Assembly (NCBI RefSeq): GCF_008329715.1
Contig: NZ_VTSR01000007.1
Location: 124,001 to 188,000 of the forward strand
Reading direction: 5' to 3'
From: Gimesia chilikensis
Lineage (GTDB): Bacteria; Planctomycetota; Planctomycetia; Planctomycetales; Planctomycetaceae
Length of the DNA: 64,000 nt
The notes beneath the pieces are model-generated. The model saw only the letters and a program-made list of their open reading frames with translations, had not been told where the DNA came from and did not search any database. Shown one piece after another: positions 8,012 to 17,300 of this stretch. The translations under genes were made by a program, and so were the position numbers. Each line of letters begins with the position of its first letter. The first letter of the stretch is position 1.

Positions 8012-8374
8012 ATGAGTAACGCAGAAGCGGCGTCGCAGGAAGAAATGATCCAGGCTGTCTATCACTTTGCTGCAGAGAAGATGCGGGACGGCGCGTCGAA
8101 TCAGGAGATCCAGAAAGCACTGATGGAACAGGGCGTCGATGAAGAATCAGCGGGCATCATTGTGACGCAGCTGAATGAGCTGTGTGATCAACAGGCGAAA
8201 GAAGCCGGTCAGAAAAACATGATGTTTGGCGCCCTGTGGTGCATCGGCGGGATCGTGGTTACCGCACTGACCTATTCCGCTGCCTCCGAAGGGGGCTCTT
8301 ACGTCGTGGCCTGGGGGGCGATTATTTTTGGTGCCGTTCAGTTCTTCCGGGGGATGTTTCAGACCGGAATATGA
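8012..8374 (+). CDS. Small membrane protein with helical N-terminal domain
   Basis: 120 residues from ATG 8012, chosen because AGGGGG (7998-8003) precedes it at 8 bases; longer in-frame readings lack a ribosome site. Residues 8-58 form a three-helix region like a UBA or SHOCT-type domain (MRDGASNQEIQKALMEQGVDEESAGIIV). Two membrane helices follow (about 67-85 and 93-113). Small proteins with this architecture are common in planctomycetes but have no known role. A predicted inner-membrane protein, upstream of the DUF4328 gene by 62 bases, probably in one operon. Confidence 0.72.
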   Translation: MSNAEAASQEEMIQAVYHFAAEKMRDGASNQEIQKALMEQGVDEESAGIIVTQLNELCDQQAKEAGQKNMMFGALWCIGGIVVTALTYSAASEGGSYVVAWGAIIFGAVQFFRGMFQTGI

Positions 8375-8436
8375 GTGGCTGGTGATTGTGACTGACTGAG
8401 AGATGACAACAATGATTAACGGGAACCAGACAGGAA

Positions 8437-9099
8437 ATGAGCAAATATACTTACCGGGATGAAATCGGTTTTTCTAAATTCTTAATTGTATTGATCGTGT
8501 TGTCTGCCCTGTTGAACAGCGTGGCCGTGGGTAGCAGCGTGATGCTGTATGACATGCTGGTCGCGGTGCAGAAGGGAGCTGAAGTCACCGATGAAGTGGC
8601 CAATGCACACGATGCACGTCAGCTGGTGATCGGGCTGGTTCAACTCGCGGCGGCCATTTTTATTGGAATCATTTTCCTGATGTGGGTGTATCGAATGTGT
8701 CGCAATGCCCACAGTATTGAGAATGCCAAGCTCGATATTACACCGGGCTGGGCGGTAGGCTGGTATTTCGTTCCGCTTGCGAATCTCTGGAAGCCTTACC
8801 AGGCGATGAAGGAGACGTATGAGGCATTTATTAATCGCGAGAATGATTCGATGATCCTGCCCCTCTGGTGGTTCGCCTGGATTGTGGCGAGCATCATGGC
8901 GCGGGTCTCAACCCGGTTTGCAACGGAGACCGATACACTGGACCAGATTATGACGGGGGTTCAGGTCACGATTATTACTGATGTGATCGCCGTGTTCTTG
9001 GATGTGGCTGCGATCCTGATGGTGCTGACGGTCAGTCGTGTCTGTAATGAGCGTTTCGCGGTCGATCATTTCGAAGCCGCGACGGAAGACTGGGAGTGA
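8437..9099 (+). CDS. DUF4328 domain membrane protein
   Basis: 220 residues with about five membrane segments. The diagnostic DUF4328 motif is present: PGWAVGWYFVPLANLWKPYQAM at about residues 103-124. A Trp-rich loop follows (LPLWWFAWIVAS). The domain occurs widely in bacterial membrane proteins, sometimes fused to other modules, and has no proven function. Start ATG 8437 has AGGAA immediately upstream. The next gene (TPR protein) begins 39 bases later, so the genes may form one operon. Confidence 0.85.
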   Translation: MSKYTYRDEIGFSKFLIVLIVLSALLNSVAVGSSVMLYDMLVAVQKGAEVTDEVANAHDARQLVIGLVQLAAAIFIGIIFLMWVYRMCRNAHSIENAKLDITPGWAVGWYFVPLANLWKPYQAMKETYEAFINRENDSMILPLWWFAWIVASIMARVSTRFATETDTLDQIMTGVQVTIITDVIAVFLDVAAILMVLTVSRVCNERFAVDHFEAATEDWE

Positions 9100-9138
9100 A
9101 CCAGGGCGATTTAATCGCAGGTAGAAGGAGCGGGAATT

Positions 9139-10287
9139 GTGAGAAGAACCATCGTTTCGCTTGTGGTTTATGTACTGCTGGTGCCGACTCCCCTGCCCGC
9201 CTGTTTCTGGGATTACGATACCCTGCAGATGGAGCGGCAGCGGTTTCCTTACGCGCAGGAACTGATCGCTGGTCATTTTCTCAGACATTCCGAGGCTTAT
9301 TATCAATGGCGTGTTCAAGACTGGAGTGTCAAACCGTCTGCGGAACGGTCACTCGCTGATTTTGATGATCTGGCGGTGGCGTATGAAAAGCTGGGAGAGC
9401 ATGACAGGGCGATCGAGGTCATTCAGGAAAAAATGGCGCGCTGGCCAGATGAAGGCCGCTATGAGTCGGAAGCGAATCTGGGGACGTTCCTGATTCACGC
9501 CGGTCGGTACGAAGAGGGGCTGGAACATATTCAACGGGCGATTGAAATCAACCCGGAAGCCCATTTCGGTCGTGAGGTCTATCAGAAGCTGCTGGTGAAA
9601 TATGTGATTCGGCAGCGGGAACAGGGAGCAACCCTGCCATTAAAGCAAAGAGGAAACAACGGGTTTACTGCGTTTGTACTCGAACAGCAACAGATTCCGG
9701 AAGCAGACAGGCAGGCGGAGATCCGCAAGGCTGTGAAAGGCGTCCTGGGCATGATGCGTTTTGGGAATTATCGTTCGCCTATCCTGCTGGAAGCGCTGGG
9801 AGATCTGCTGTTGTCGAATGGACAGCAGGATGATTCCAAGCTGCTGGCTGCACGGGCGTACTTGAAGGCCTCTTATGAAGCTCCCGAGACGAAAGCGAAA
9901 GAAGAATATCGAACGAAAGCTGCCGAGGCGCTGCAGATGCAGTTTGGAAAAAAACTGAGTGAGCTGGAAACGGAATTACAGCAGGATATTAAAACGGCAG
10001 AAGAATACTACTCCCGGATTGAAGCGGATGAACATCACTGGTCTGAAAACGGGAAAAATCTGGATCATGAATTCAATTTGAAATATTATAAGAATCCAGC
10101 GTTACCTTATGCCCCGGATCCGGAAGTCGCACAATCAGGCTTCAAAGCGAAAACGGGGCTTACGATTGCCCAACTGGTCCAGAGGGCTCTGCTCTATGTC
10201 ATGCTGGCTGGTGCGGTGGTATTATTGATCGTTCTCAGAATTTCCCGTAATCGGCGACGCAGGCTGGTGACAGATCAGGGACCGTAA
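9139..10287 (+). CDS. Exported, membrane-anchored TPR-like protein
   Basis: 382 residues from GTG 9139, with AAGGAG (9126-9131) at suitable spacing. Residues 1-22 are a signal peptide ending in PLPACF. Residues 70-150 contain two TPR-like repeats (LAVAYEKLGEHDRAIEVIQEKMARWP and LIHAGRYEEGLEHIQRAIEINPEAHFG). A central helical segment carries a third repeat-like block around 215-250. A C-terminal membrane helix (LLYVMLAGAVVLLIVL) and basic tail (RISRNRRRR) place the bulk outside the cytoplasm. Partners unknown. It precedes the first tandem paralogue by 13 bases. Confidence 0.82.
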   Translation: MRRTIVSLVVYVLLVPTPLPACFWDYDTLQMERQRFPYAQELIAGHFLRHSEAYYQWRVQDWSVKPSAERSLADFDDLAVAYEKLGEHDRAIEVIQEKMARWPDEGRYESEANLGTFLIHAGRYEEGLEHIQRAIEINPEAHFGREVYQKLLVKYVIRQREQGATLPLKQRGNNGFTAFVLEQQQIPEADRQAEIRKAVKGVLGMMRFGNYRSPILLEALGDLLLSNGQQDDSKLLAARAYLKASYEAPETKAKEEYRTKAAEALQMQFGKKLSELETELQQDIKTAEEYYSRIEADEHHWSENGKNLDHEFNLKYYKNPALPYAPDPEVAQSGFKAKTGLTIAQLVQRALLYVMLAGAVVLLIVLRISRNRRRRLVTDQGP

Positions 10288-10300
10288 GAAAGACGAAACG

Positions 10301-11068
10301 ATGCAACAAACATCATCCTCTCTCATCGAAGTACCGGCGACACCGGAGTATGTGCTGGAGGTGCTGCTGGATCAGGCGCGTCAGGAGTGGAGCAAGCTGT
10401 CCTGCACACCCCCAGATCCGATTCTGGTGACACTTGATTCTCCGTTTGAAGAACTCTGTGAGGCGTGCGACTTCGAGGATTCTGAGGATATCTATTTCTG
10501 CCCCATTACCTGGTTTGATCTCAAGTATAATGAATGGGATGCTGTACTGTCTGGCAGCGTATTGGAATCAAGTCGTGATTACTGCGAGATCATTGCTTCT
10601 TTGATTACCATGCCACAGATTCCGCTGAGATCTTTTTGCGGCAAAACCTGTCAGCCGGCATCCGTTTTTCTTTCGATTCGAGCTCTGTTGCAGGAAGCGG
10701 GAGCCGATGTGAAAGACATCGCACCTTCGACTTCGTTGAAGGAATTCACCCGCTGTTACACTGAAACGTTCCTGGGGCCGATTGCAAAGCTAGCCCCCGG
10801 TTCTCTACCGGATGTGGATCTGGATGACGGGGGTAAGTTTCGCAGAGAAATGATAAAAGGCCTCTGGAGCATACCCGTGCTGATTGGGTTTTTGATCAAA
10901 AGCTGGGCTCCCCTCTATTTTGTTATCGTACTTCTGGTTTACCTGAAATTGATTTTAGACTCCTGGGGAGATGAAACAGCCCCGAATGCACGAGTCGATT
11001 TTGGAGAGTTGCGTACGTTTCGGGATCTGTCGGAGCTGATTGCCCAGCGTGCTGTGTTTCAAGCGTGA
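10301..11068 (+). CDS. Tandem paralogue 1, uncharacterised membrane protein
   Basis: 255 residues, first of three adjacent paralogues. Shared landmarks are: TPEYVLEVLLDQARQEWSK near the N-terminus; VTLDSP...LCEAC; a central GKTCQPASVFLSIRALLQEAGADVKDIAPSTSL; FLGPIAKLAPG; one or two hydrophobic helices (about 190-225); and a terminal FGELRTFRDLSELIAQRA. This family is one I know only as planctomycete hypothetical proteins. The conserved SLS-like pattern is absent, but the helix order before the central block resembles acyl carrier folds (see findings). Probably co-transcribed with the TPR gene 13 bases upstream. Confidence 0.75.
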   Translation: MQQTSSSLIEVPATPEYVLEVLLDQARQEWSKLSCTPPDPILVTLDSPFEELCEACDFEDSEDIYFCPITWFDLKYNEWDAVLSGSVLESSRDYCEIIASLITMPQIPLRSFCGKTCQPASVFLSIRALLQEAGADVKDIAPSTSLKEFTRCYTETFLGPIAKLAPGSLPDVDLDDGGKFRREMIKGLWSIPVLIGFLIKSWAPLYFVIVLLVYLKLILDSWGDETAPNARVDFGELRTFRDLSELIAQRAVFQA

Positions 11069-11140
11069 GTGGTGGGAGCACGGTGTTTCTTTTTTCATGG
11101 AGATGACATGATGGAGTCAGCAGAGCCTGTTTTGCGACAG
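11069..11140 (+). repeat. Duplicated intergenic/5' segment, copy A
   Basis: The stretch containing GTGGGAGCACGG, CATGGAGATGACATG and GGAGTCAGCAGAGCCTG is repeated with few changes at 11879-11950. It carries the ribosome site and start of paralogue 2. Confidence 0.85.
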
Positions 11141-11878
11141 CCGACGACACCGGAGTATGTGCTGGAGGTGCTGCTGGATCAGGCGCGACAGGAGTGGAGC
11201 AAAAGCTTAAATATTTCCGAGGAAGAAGAAATCCCGGTGACGCTCGATTCTCCATTGGACACGCTGTTTGAGGCCTGTCAGCTCTATGACTCAGCGGTGA
11301 TAAGTTTTTATACGAATATCTGGCTGGGGTTGAGCGAGTCAGACTGGACGCAGGTGGTATCGGGGCCTCAGATACACACAGTGCGCGATTTTTGTGAACG
11401 GATCGCCGCGCGAATGACAATGCCGGTGATTTCACTGGAGACTTTTATCGGTCGAACGTGTCGACCTGCGTCTGCTTTTCTGGCGATTCGTTCGCTGTTG
11501 CAGGAGGCTGGTGTTGATGTCGCGGACGTTGCTCCATCGACTTCGTTATCGAAACTGACACGGCAACACCTGGATCAGTTTCTGGGACCGATCGCCAAAC
11601 TGGCCCCGGGGGGATTGCCTACTGTGCAGGTGAAACGACCGGTGTGGGATACGAACTGGATTGGAACAGCGGCTATCATATTCTATCTTCTCCTTTGTCC
11701 GCTGAGTGTTGGATATGGTACTGCAGCTTATCTGTTGAGTCTGTTTGTGTTGGCATGCCTGGTGATTGCTGCCTATGGCACTAAGGAACGTGATCCGGTC
11801 CGGGTACGATTCGGGAACCTGCGTACGTTCAGAGATCTGTCGGAACTGATAGCCCAGCGTGCTGCGTTTCAAGTGTGA
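11108..11878 (+). CDS. Tandem paralogue 2, uncharacterised membrane protein
   Basis: 256 residues from ATG 11108 (or 11111), with GGAG at 11099-11102. A longer GTG reading from 11069 would begin right on the previous stop and lacks a ribosome site. It is about as long as paralogue 1 and shares the same landmarks, including TPEYVLEVLLDQARQEWSKS, GRTCRPASAFLAIRSLLQEAGVDVADVAPSTSL, FLGPIAKLAPGGLP, two membrane helices (about 185-225) and FGNLRTFRDLSELIAQRAAFQ. The N-terminal codons are nearly identical at DNA level to paralogue 1, showing a recent duplication or conversion. Function unknown. Confidence 0.78.
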   Translation: MMESAEPVLRQPTTPEYVLEVLLDQARQEWSKSLNISEEEEIPVTLDSPLDTLFEACQLYDSAVISFYTNIWLGLSESDWTQVVSGPQIHTVRDFCERIAARMTMPVISLETFIGRTCRPASAFLAIRSLLQEAGVDVADVAPSTSLSKLTRQHLDQFLGPIAKLAPGGLPTVQVKRPVWDTNWIGTAAIIFYLLLCPLSVGYGTAAYLLSLFVLACLVIAAYGTKERDPVRVRFGNLRTFRDLSELIAQRAAFQV

Positions 11879-11950
11879 AGGTGGGAGCACGGTATTTCTC
11901 ATTTCATGGAGATGACATGATGGAGTCAGCAGAGCCTGTTTTGAGACAGC
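11879..11950 (+). repeat. Duplicated intergenic/5' segment, copy B
   Basis: Near-identical to 11069-11140, including the ribosome site, double ATG and first codons (MMESAEPVLRQP). It shows that duplication took the intergenic DNA with the gene. Confidence 0.85.
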
Positions 11951-12702
11951 CGGTAACGGCGGAATATGTGCTGTCGGTGTTTCAGGACCAGCATCGACAG
12001 ATCTTCCTGCTGGAGCATGATATGCTTCCTCGTGAAGAACTGACTTTTGAGACACCGGTCGAAGAATGGCAGTGGCAATGCGATTATCTGGAATGGCGGC
12101 CCCTGGGACGAGCCTGGAATGAATCCTGGGGTATTGACCTGACCGATGAAGAGTGGCGCGAGGTGCTTACCCCAAAACGCAAGAAAACTCTGGGTGGTGT
12201 GTGTGAGTTGATCGCCCGGCATGCTTCTGCCCCTGTGATTCGTGAAGAGACGTTTTTCGGGAAGCCGTGTCGCCCTGCCTCGGCGTTTCTGACGATCCGC
12301 GCGTTACTGAAGGAAGCAGGCGCGGATGTGTCAGAGATCGCCCCTTCAAGTTCACTGTTTCCTTATACAAATCAGTTCGCTGGTACTTTCCGTTGGAACA
12401 TTGCGAACCTGGCCCTGGGAGCCCTGCCGGGGGCTGAGGTCATTAACTGGGATTTGTACCGGGGGGCCGATCTTAGTCTGCTCTGGATGACGGGGACGCT
12501 GCCCTTCGCATTGATGTTTTCTCTGGGGAGTCACAGCCTATGGCTGATGCTCGTTCCCGGTTTCTTTCTACTGTTGTTCCTGCTGTTTCGCTGGCAATTG
12601 CATCATCTAGGAGGACGACGGTTACAATTTGGAAAGCTTCAGACGTTTCGCGATCTGGCGGAGTTGATTGCGACCGAGGCGCCGGTGGTAGTGACGACCT
12701 GA
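11917..12702 (+). CDS. Tandem paralogue 3, uncharacterised membrane protein
   Basis: 261 residues from ATG 11917, with the same ribosome site and first codons as paralogue 2. After that common start it diverges strongly: the middle matches only at GKPCRPASAFLTIRALLKEAGADVSEIAPSSSL and FRWNIANLALGALPG, and the last helices are different before FGKLQTFRDLAELIA. It keeps the N-terminal acidic PVEEWQWQCDYLEWRPLGRAWNE and LTDEEWREVL segments of the family's fuller form. Two membrane helices lie at about 195-235. Mosaic similarity suggests conversion of the 5' end only. Function unknown. Confidence 0.78.
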   Translation: MMESAEPVLRQPVTAEYVLSVFQDQHRQIFLLEHDMLPREELTFETPVEEWQWQCDYLEWRPLGRAWNESWGIDLTDEEWREVLTPKRKKTLGGVCELIARHASAPVIREETFFGKPCRPASAFLTIRALLKEAGADVSEIAPSSSLFPYTNQFAGTFRWNIANLALGALPGAEVINWDLYRGADLSLLWMTGTLPFALMFSLGSHSLWLMLVPGFFLLLFLLFRWQLHHLGGRRLQFGKLQTFRDLAELIATEAPVVVTT

Positions 12703-13586
12703 GCAGACTGGTGGGGAGGTTATTCCCTAAATATTGTCGGGTGATCCAACAGTGCCTCCTGGTTAGAAAATAATGTGCTGGCTTCTGCGAACACTGGTCT
12801 AACCGGGGCTAACACTCTACGGCTCAGCTCCTGCAGATCCGGGTAACGCAAACATCTCTCTGTAACGACTCCTGGTTTTCACTTCTGCACTGCAGGGACG
12901 CCTGCTGTTCAGCTATGCGCAGTCGGTAACCTGTCATACCATCTGATTCTGGCTAGCTGGTCCTGGCCGGGCCGAGTAATTCGCTAGTGCAGATTTCTTA
13001 CAGAGGACGACGGTGATGCTGATCGATGGTTCTGATATTGTGGAACGGCGGCTGGGGGTCAAGATGGAATTGTGCTTTGAGTACTTCGGGAAATGCAGTG
13101 AGTATTTTGTGAGTTGTCTGCGAAACGGTTTGAATGTGCTCCGAAATGATTTGAAATCATACGAGACAAAGAGAACCGATGCGGGTTGTTCCGGTGAAAA
13201 ACTGGAAAAATCGACGGTGATTCAGGTGAACCCGGGTCACTTAAGCGTGGTGTTCCGGTGCACGCATCGTCCGCCTCGCGCGCGAAGCACAATTGCAACA
13301 CTTTATGATTCGGAGAGTGACGATCAAGTGCAATCTGTGCATGTACCGGTGAGGCAGGTTCAGTGATAAAAATGACTGACGAAGTAGAACAGGCGATTTG
13401 TAATTGCCGAGATAATGTGATCCGAAGGTTGGCTGACTGCGTTGGTGTTAGTGGTAAGTCAGAAAATGATCCGGTTTCCGTTCCTGTTGAGGCACTACCC
13501 CTCACTATGGTGATGATATTCTGATAAGATACAGATTGAAAAACTGCAGGCAGAGTAGCCGGCTCGATTCGGCGGGAGAGAGTTTT
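12703..13586. other. Gene-poor stretch of about 0.9 kb
   Basis: No convincing gene. A 117-codon reading (13013-13366) and a 50-codon reading (13372-13524, MTDEVEQAICNCRD...) exist on the plus strand; both have biased but unconvincing composition, and a minus-strand reading overlaps the first. The sequence could be a decayed gene following the tandem paralogues. No tRNA-like, repeat or terminator structure was recognised. Confidence 0.5.
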
Positions 13587-14117
13587 ATGCAAAAAGAAGA
13601 TGTGGCTTATATTGGTTGTCGACTGGTGGGGCTGTTCTATGCGATCAAGGCGCTGGAGACGGTGGCATCGTTCGTGATGATGATTGTGGCCTTCAGAGCG
13701 GGGGCTGAGTTTCCGGCATCGAAGGCGGCGATGTTTTATATGCAACTGATGCCGTTCACGTTTTATACGATTGTGGCCTGTATGCTCTGGTTTGGAGCCG
13801 GGACGATTGTCAAATATCTGCTGCCGGAGATTGATGCTAAAGCTTCCTCATCCAAACCAACTGTCGAGCAGATTCAAGCGGTGCTGTTTTCCGCGGTGGG
13901 GCTGCTGGTGTTGACCTGGGGGATCACCGATTTGGGGAGCGTGCTGTATCAACTGTTTCAGCTGAAAAAAGCCAGCAACTATGCCGTGATCCCCCCGACA
14001 CTGCAGGCCCAGTGTGTGGCGGTCGCCTGCCGGCTGCTGCTGGGTTTCTTACTGGTGTTTGGTTCGCGTGGATTGAGCGGTCTGTTGACGCGGTTTCGGC
14101 AGCCTGAGCTCAGGTGA
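13587..14117 (+). CDS. Four-helix membrane protein, uncharacterised
   Basis: 176 residues from ATG 13587, with GGGAGAGAG (13574-13582) before it; an earlier in-frame ATG at 13536 has no ribosome site. Four membrane helices are visible: 12-38, 52-76, 101-127 and 143-165. No catalytic motif, Cys pair or transporter signature is seen. Gene function cannot be assigned. It stands alone between a gene-poor stretch and the histidine kinase. Confidence 0.72.
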   Translation: MQKEDVAYIGCRLVGLFYAIKALETVASFVMMIVAFRAGAEFPASKAAMFYMQLMPFTFYTIVACMLWFGAGTIVKYLLPEIDAKASSSKPTVEQIQAVLFSAVGLLVLTWGITDLGSVLYQLFQLKKASNYAVIPPTLQAQCVAVACRLLLGFLLVFGSRGLSGLLTRFRQPELR

Positions 14118-14363
14118 GCGTTGTTGTCCGTTATCCAGGGACTTGCTGCAGACACAGCAGTGAATGCGATCTGATCAGATTATTCCGTTGAAAGCCAAAA
14201 TGGTATTGGCCTGTTATTAATTCGGATTAAAATGTCCCATAGTAAACATTGTCGCGAGATTCCCGGTCGTGTGTATGAGTGAGGTTGCGTGCTGATGAGA
14301 TGATGTCGATTCTCATTCAAAGAGTTCCCAGTTTATTTTGATTCCGATCATGTTGGGAGTGAG

Positions 14364-17300
14364 GTGCTTGTGCAGCGGTCATCAGAAACCTTACCTGAGA
14401 TCAGGTTGATCCTGGAGCTGATCAGCAAAGGGAACTCCCTCACTGATACTCTGACGACGCTGATTAAATATCTGGAATCGAAGAGCGAGGATATGGTCTG
14501 CTCGATTCTGCTGCTGGACGAAGAGAATCGACTACGCAACGGGGCTGCGCTGCACCTGCCGGAAGAGTACATCCGACTCACGGATGGGACACTCATAGGT
14601 CCAGAGGTGGGTTCGTGTGGTGCAGCTGCCTATCACAACAGGCAGGTTGTGGTTAAGGATATTGAGACGGACCCGCTCTGGAAAGACTTTAAAGATCTGG
14701 CTTTGAAGCATGATCTGCGCGCCTGCTGGTCGACCCCGATTCGTTCTTCGACAGGAGAAGTGCTGGGGACGTTTGCGATTTACTATCACAAACCGGGGGA
14801 GCCGACTGAGTATCACCGACATCTGATCGAACAGGCGGTTTATCTGGCAGCAATTGCAATCGAGCATGTCCGGATTGAAGCCGACTTGCAGAAAAGCGAA
14901 CAGGAGTCGCATCGATTGCGTCAGCATCTGCAGGAGGCGATCGAATCGTTGACCGAAGGATTTGTGATTTATGATTCAGACGATCGGCTGGTGATGTGTA
15001 ATTCGAAGTACCTGGAGATCTACAGCGAGAGTCGGGATCTCCTGGTGCCTGGGCAGCGTTTCGAGGATCATATTCGGATTTCTGCCTACCGGGGACAGGT
15101 CGCTGATGCGGTTGGCCGGGAAGAAGAATGGGTGGAGGAACGGGTCCGTCAGCACCAGAATCCTGCAGGTAGTTTTCGCCAGAAGTTGTGCAACGGACGC
15201 TGGCTGATGATTTCCGAACAGAAGACGGCAGAAGGAGGCATCTCCGGAGTTCGGACTGATATTACCCAGCAGGTGCTGTATGAAGAGAAACTGCGGAAAT
15301 CGATTCACCTGATCGAGACTATCCGCAGGCTGTTGTCACAATACATCTCTGATACGAATCCGGATAAGGTGTTTGACGATCTGTTGCAGACGTTTTTAAA
15401 TATCACAGAAAGTGAGTCCGGTTTTTTTGGAGAGGTCCGTCAATCAAAAGCGGGGTTGTTTGAGCTGATCCCCCGGGCAAGCTGTTACCGTGCATCACTG
15501 ACTGCTGACTGGGAATGTGCTGAAGTCGAGAAGAATCGGACCCGGGAATTCTTTGAACAACAGGGACTGTTTGAACGGATCATAGCAGACAAAGAGTCGC
15601 TGATTGTTAACGATATTCAGAGGGATTTCGAGGATGAAACTACGGCAGCGGGTGGATCTGATGTCGGTGAGATCAAATCGTTTCTGGTGCTTCCCGTCTT
15701 CTCCCAGGGTGAACTCTCAGGGGTGGCGGGGATCGCGAACTGTCCGTCTGGCTATGACACGGCTCTGATTGAGTTTATCAAACCACTGCTGGCTGCTGCG
15801 GGGACGCTGCTCACCGATTATCGGAATGAAGTCAGGCGACAGGAGAACGAACGGGCACTGCAGATCTCGGAAGAACGTTTTTCCAAAATCTTTCGACTCA
15901 ACCCGATATCCAAGGGAATTCTGAGTCTGTCGACAGGCTCTGTGATCGATGTCAACGAATCATTCCTGGCAACCACGCGTTATCAACGCGAAGAGGTGGT
16001 TGGAAAAACGATCCATGAACTGCAGTTCTTTCCGGATGACAGCTACTGGGAAGAGATCATTCATAGTGTGTGCGAAAACGGGCACGTCTATGAGCAGGAA
16101 ATAGTAGTAATCATCAATGGTGGTGAAAAAAGAGTCATGGACTGTTCCGCCTGGATTATTGAAAGTGACGATGAACCGCTGTTGCTGTTGATGATTAAGG
16201 ATCTGACGGAACAGCGACAGACCGAAGAACAAAATCGGCAGATGCAGATTCAGCTGCAACACAGCCAGAAAATCAAAGCGATCGGCCAGCTGGCAGCGGG
16301 AGTGGCGCACGAGTTTAATAACATTCTGGTTGGCATCAATTTGAATGCTGAACTCATGTTGCTGACGCCTGAGGAACAGATTCCAGAAGACTTTCGGGAA
16401 CCCTTGCGGGAGATTCAAAAGTCAGGCGAACGTGCTGCAGAGCTCGTTAAACAGTTGCTGGCTTTCGGACGAAAGAAAGCCCCGAATACTTCCTGGTTTG
16501 ATGTAAATGCACTGATCATGAATCATCGTGCCATGATCCAACGCATCCTGGGAGGTTCCGTCAAGCTGATCCTGGATCTGTCACCCATGGCTGGGATGGT
16601 CTGGGCGGATGAAGCTGAGATCGAGCAGGCGTTGATGAATCTAGTCGTCAATGCGCGAGACGCGATGGCCTCAGGTGGCGATCTTATACTGCGAACTCAG
16701 AATGTGAATCTCACCGCAGCTCAGATAGCTGATCAGAGTGGATGCCTGCCTGGAAGTTATGCGCTTTTGACAGTGTCGGATACTGGTTGTGGCATGACGC
16801 CTGAAGTTCTGGAGCGAATTTTCGAACCGTTTTTTACGACCAAGCCGGCAGCAGAAGGGACCGGACTGGGATTGTCCACCGTCCAGCGGAATCTGTCTGA
16901 TAATGGCGGATTTATTTCGGTGGAAAGCAGACTGGATAAAGGAACTCAATTTCGAGTCTATTTGCCGCGGGAGCAGCGTATCAAGGCGAGAGAAACCAGG
17001 CAGACTGAAGTTCCCACGAACAAAAAACAGATGGCCGGTGGAACAGAAACGATCCTGGTTTGTGATGACGAACCGATTGTGCTGTCGACGATATCAGCAC
17101 TCTTGAGCCGACTGGGGTATAAGGTGCTCCGGGCACTGGGGCCGGTGGAGGCTCTGAAAACCGTCGAAACGCATACAGAAGCGATATCGCTGTTATGTAC
17201 TGACTTTAATATGCCCCAGATCAATGGAGTGGAACTGGCGCAGCGATTAATGGAGATGCGTCCCGGCTTGAAGGTGGTCTATTTATCCGGGATTGCAGAG

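Noticed and set aside
13013-13366. 117-codon plus-strand reading in the gene-poor stretch
   Set aside because: No convincing composition or family; it overlaps an equally weak minus-strand reading of 228 codons (13059-13745). Noted only in the gap entry.
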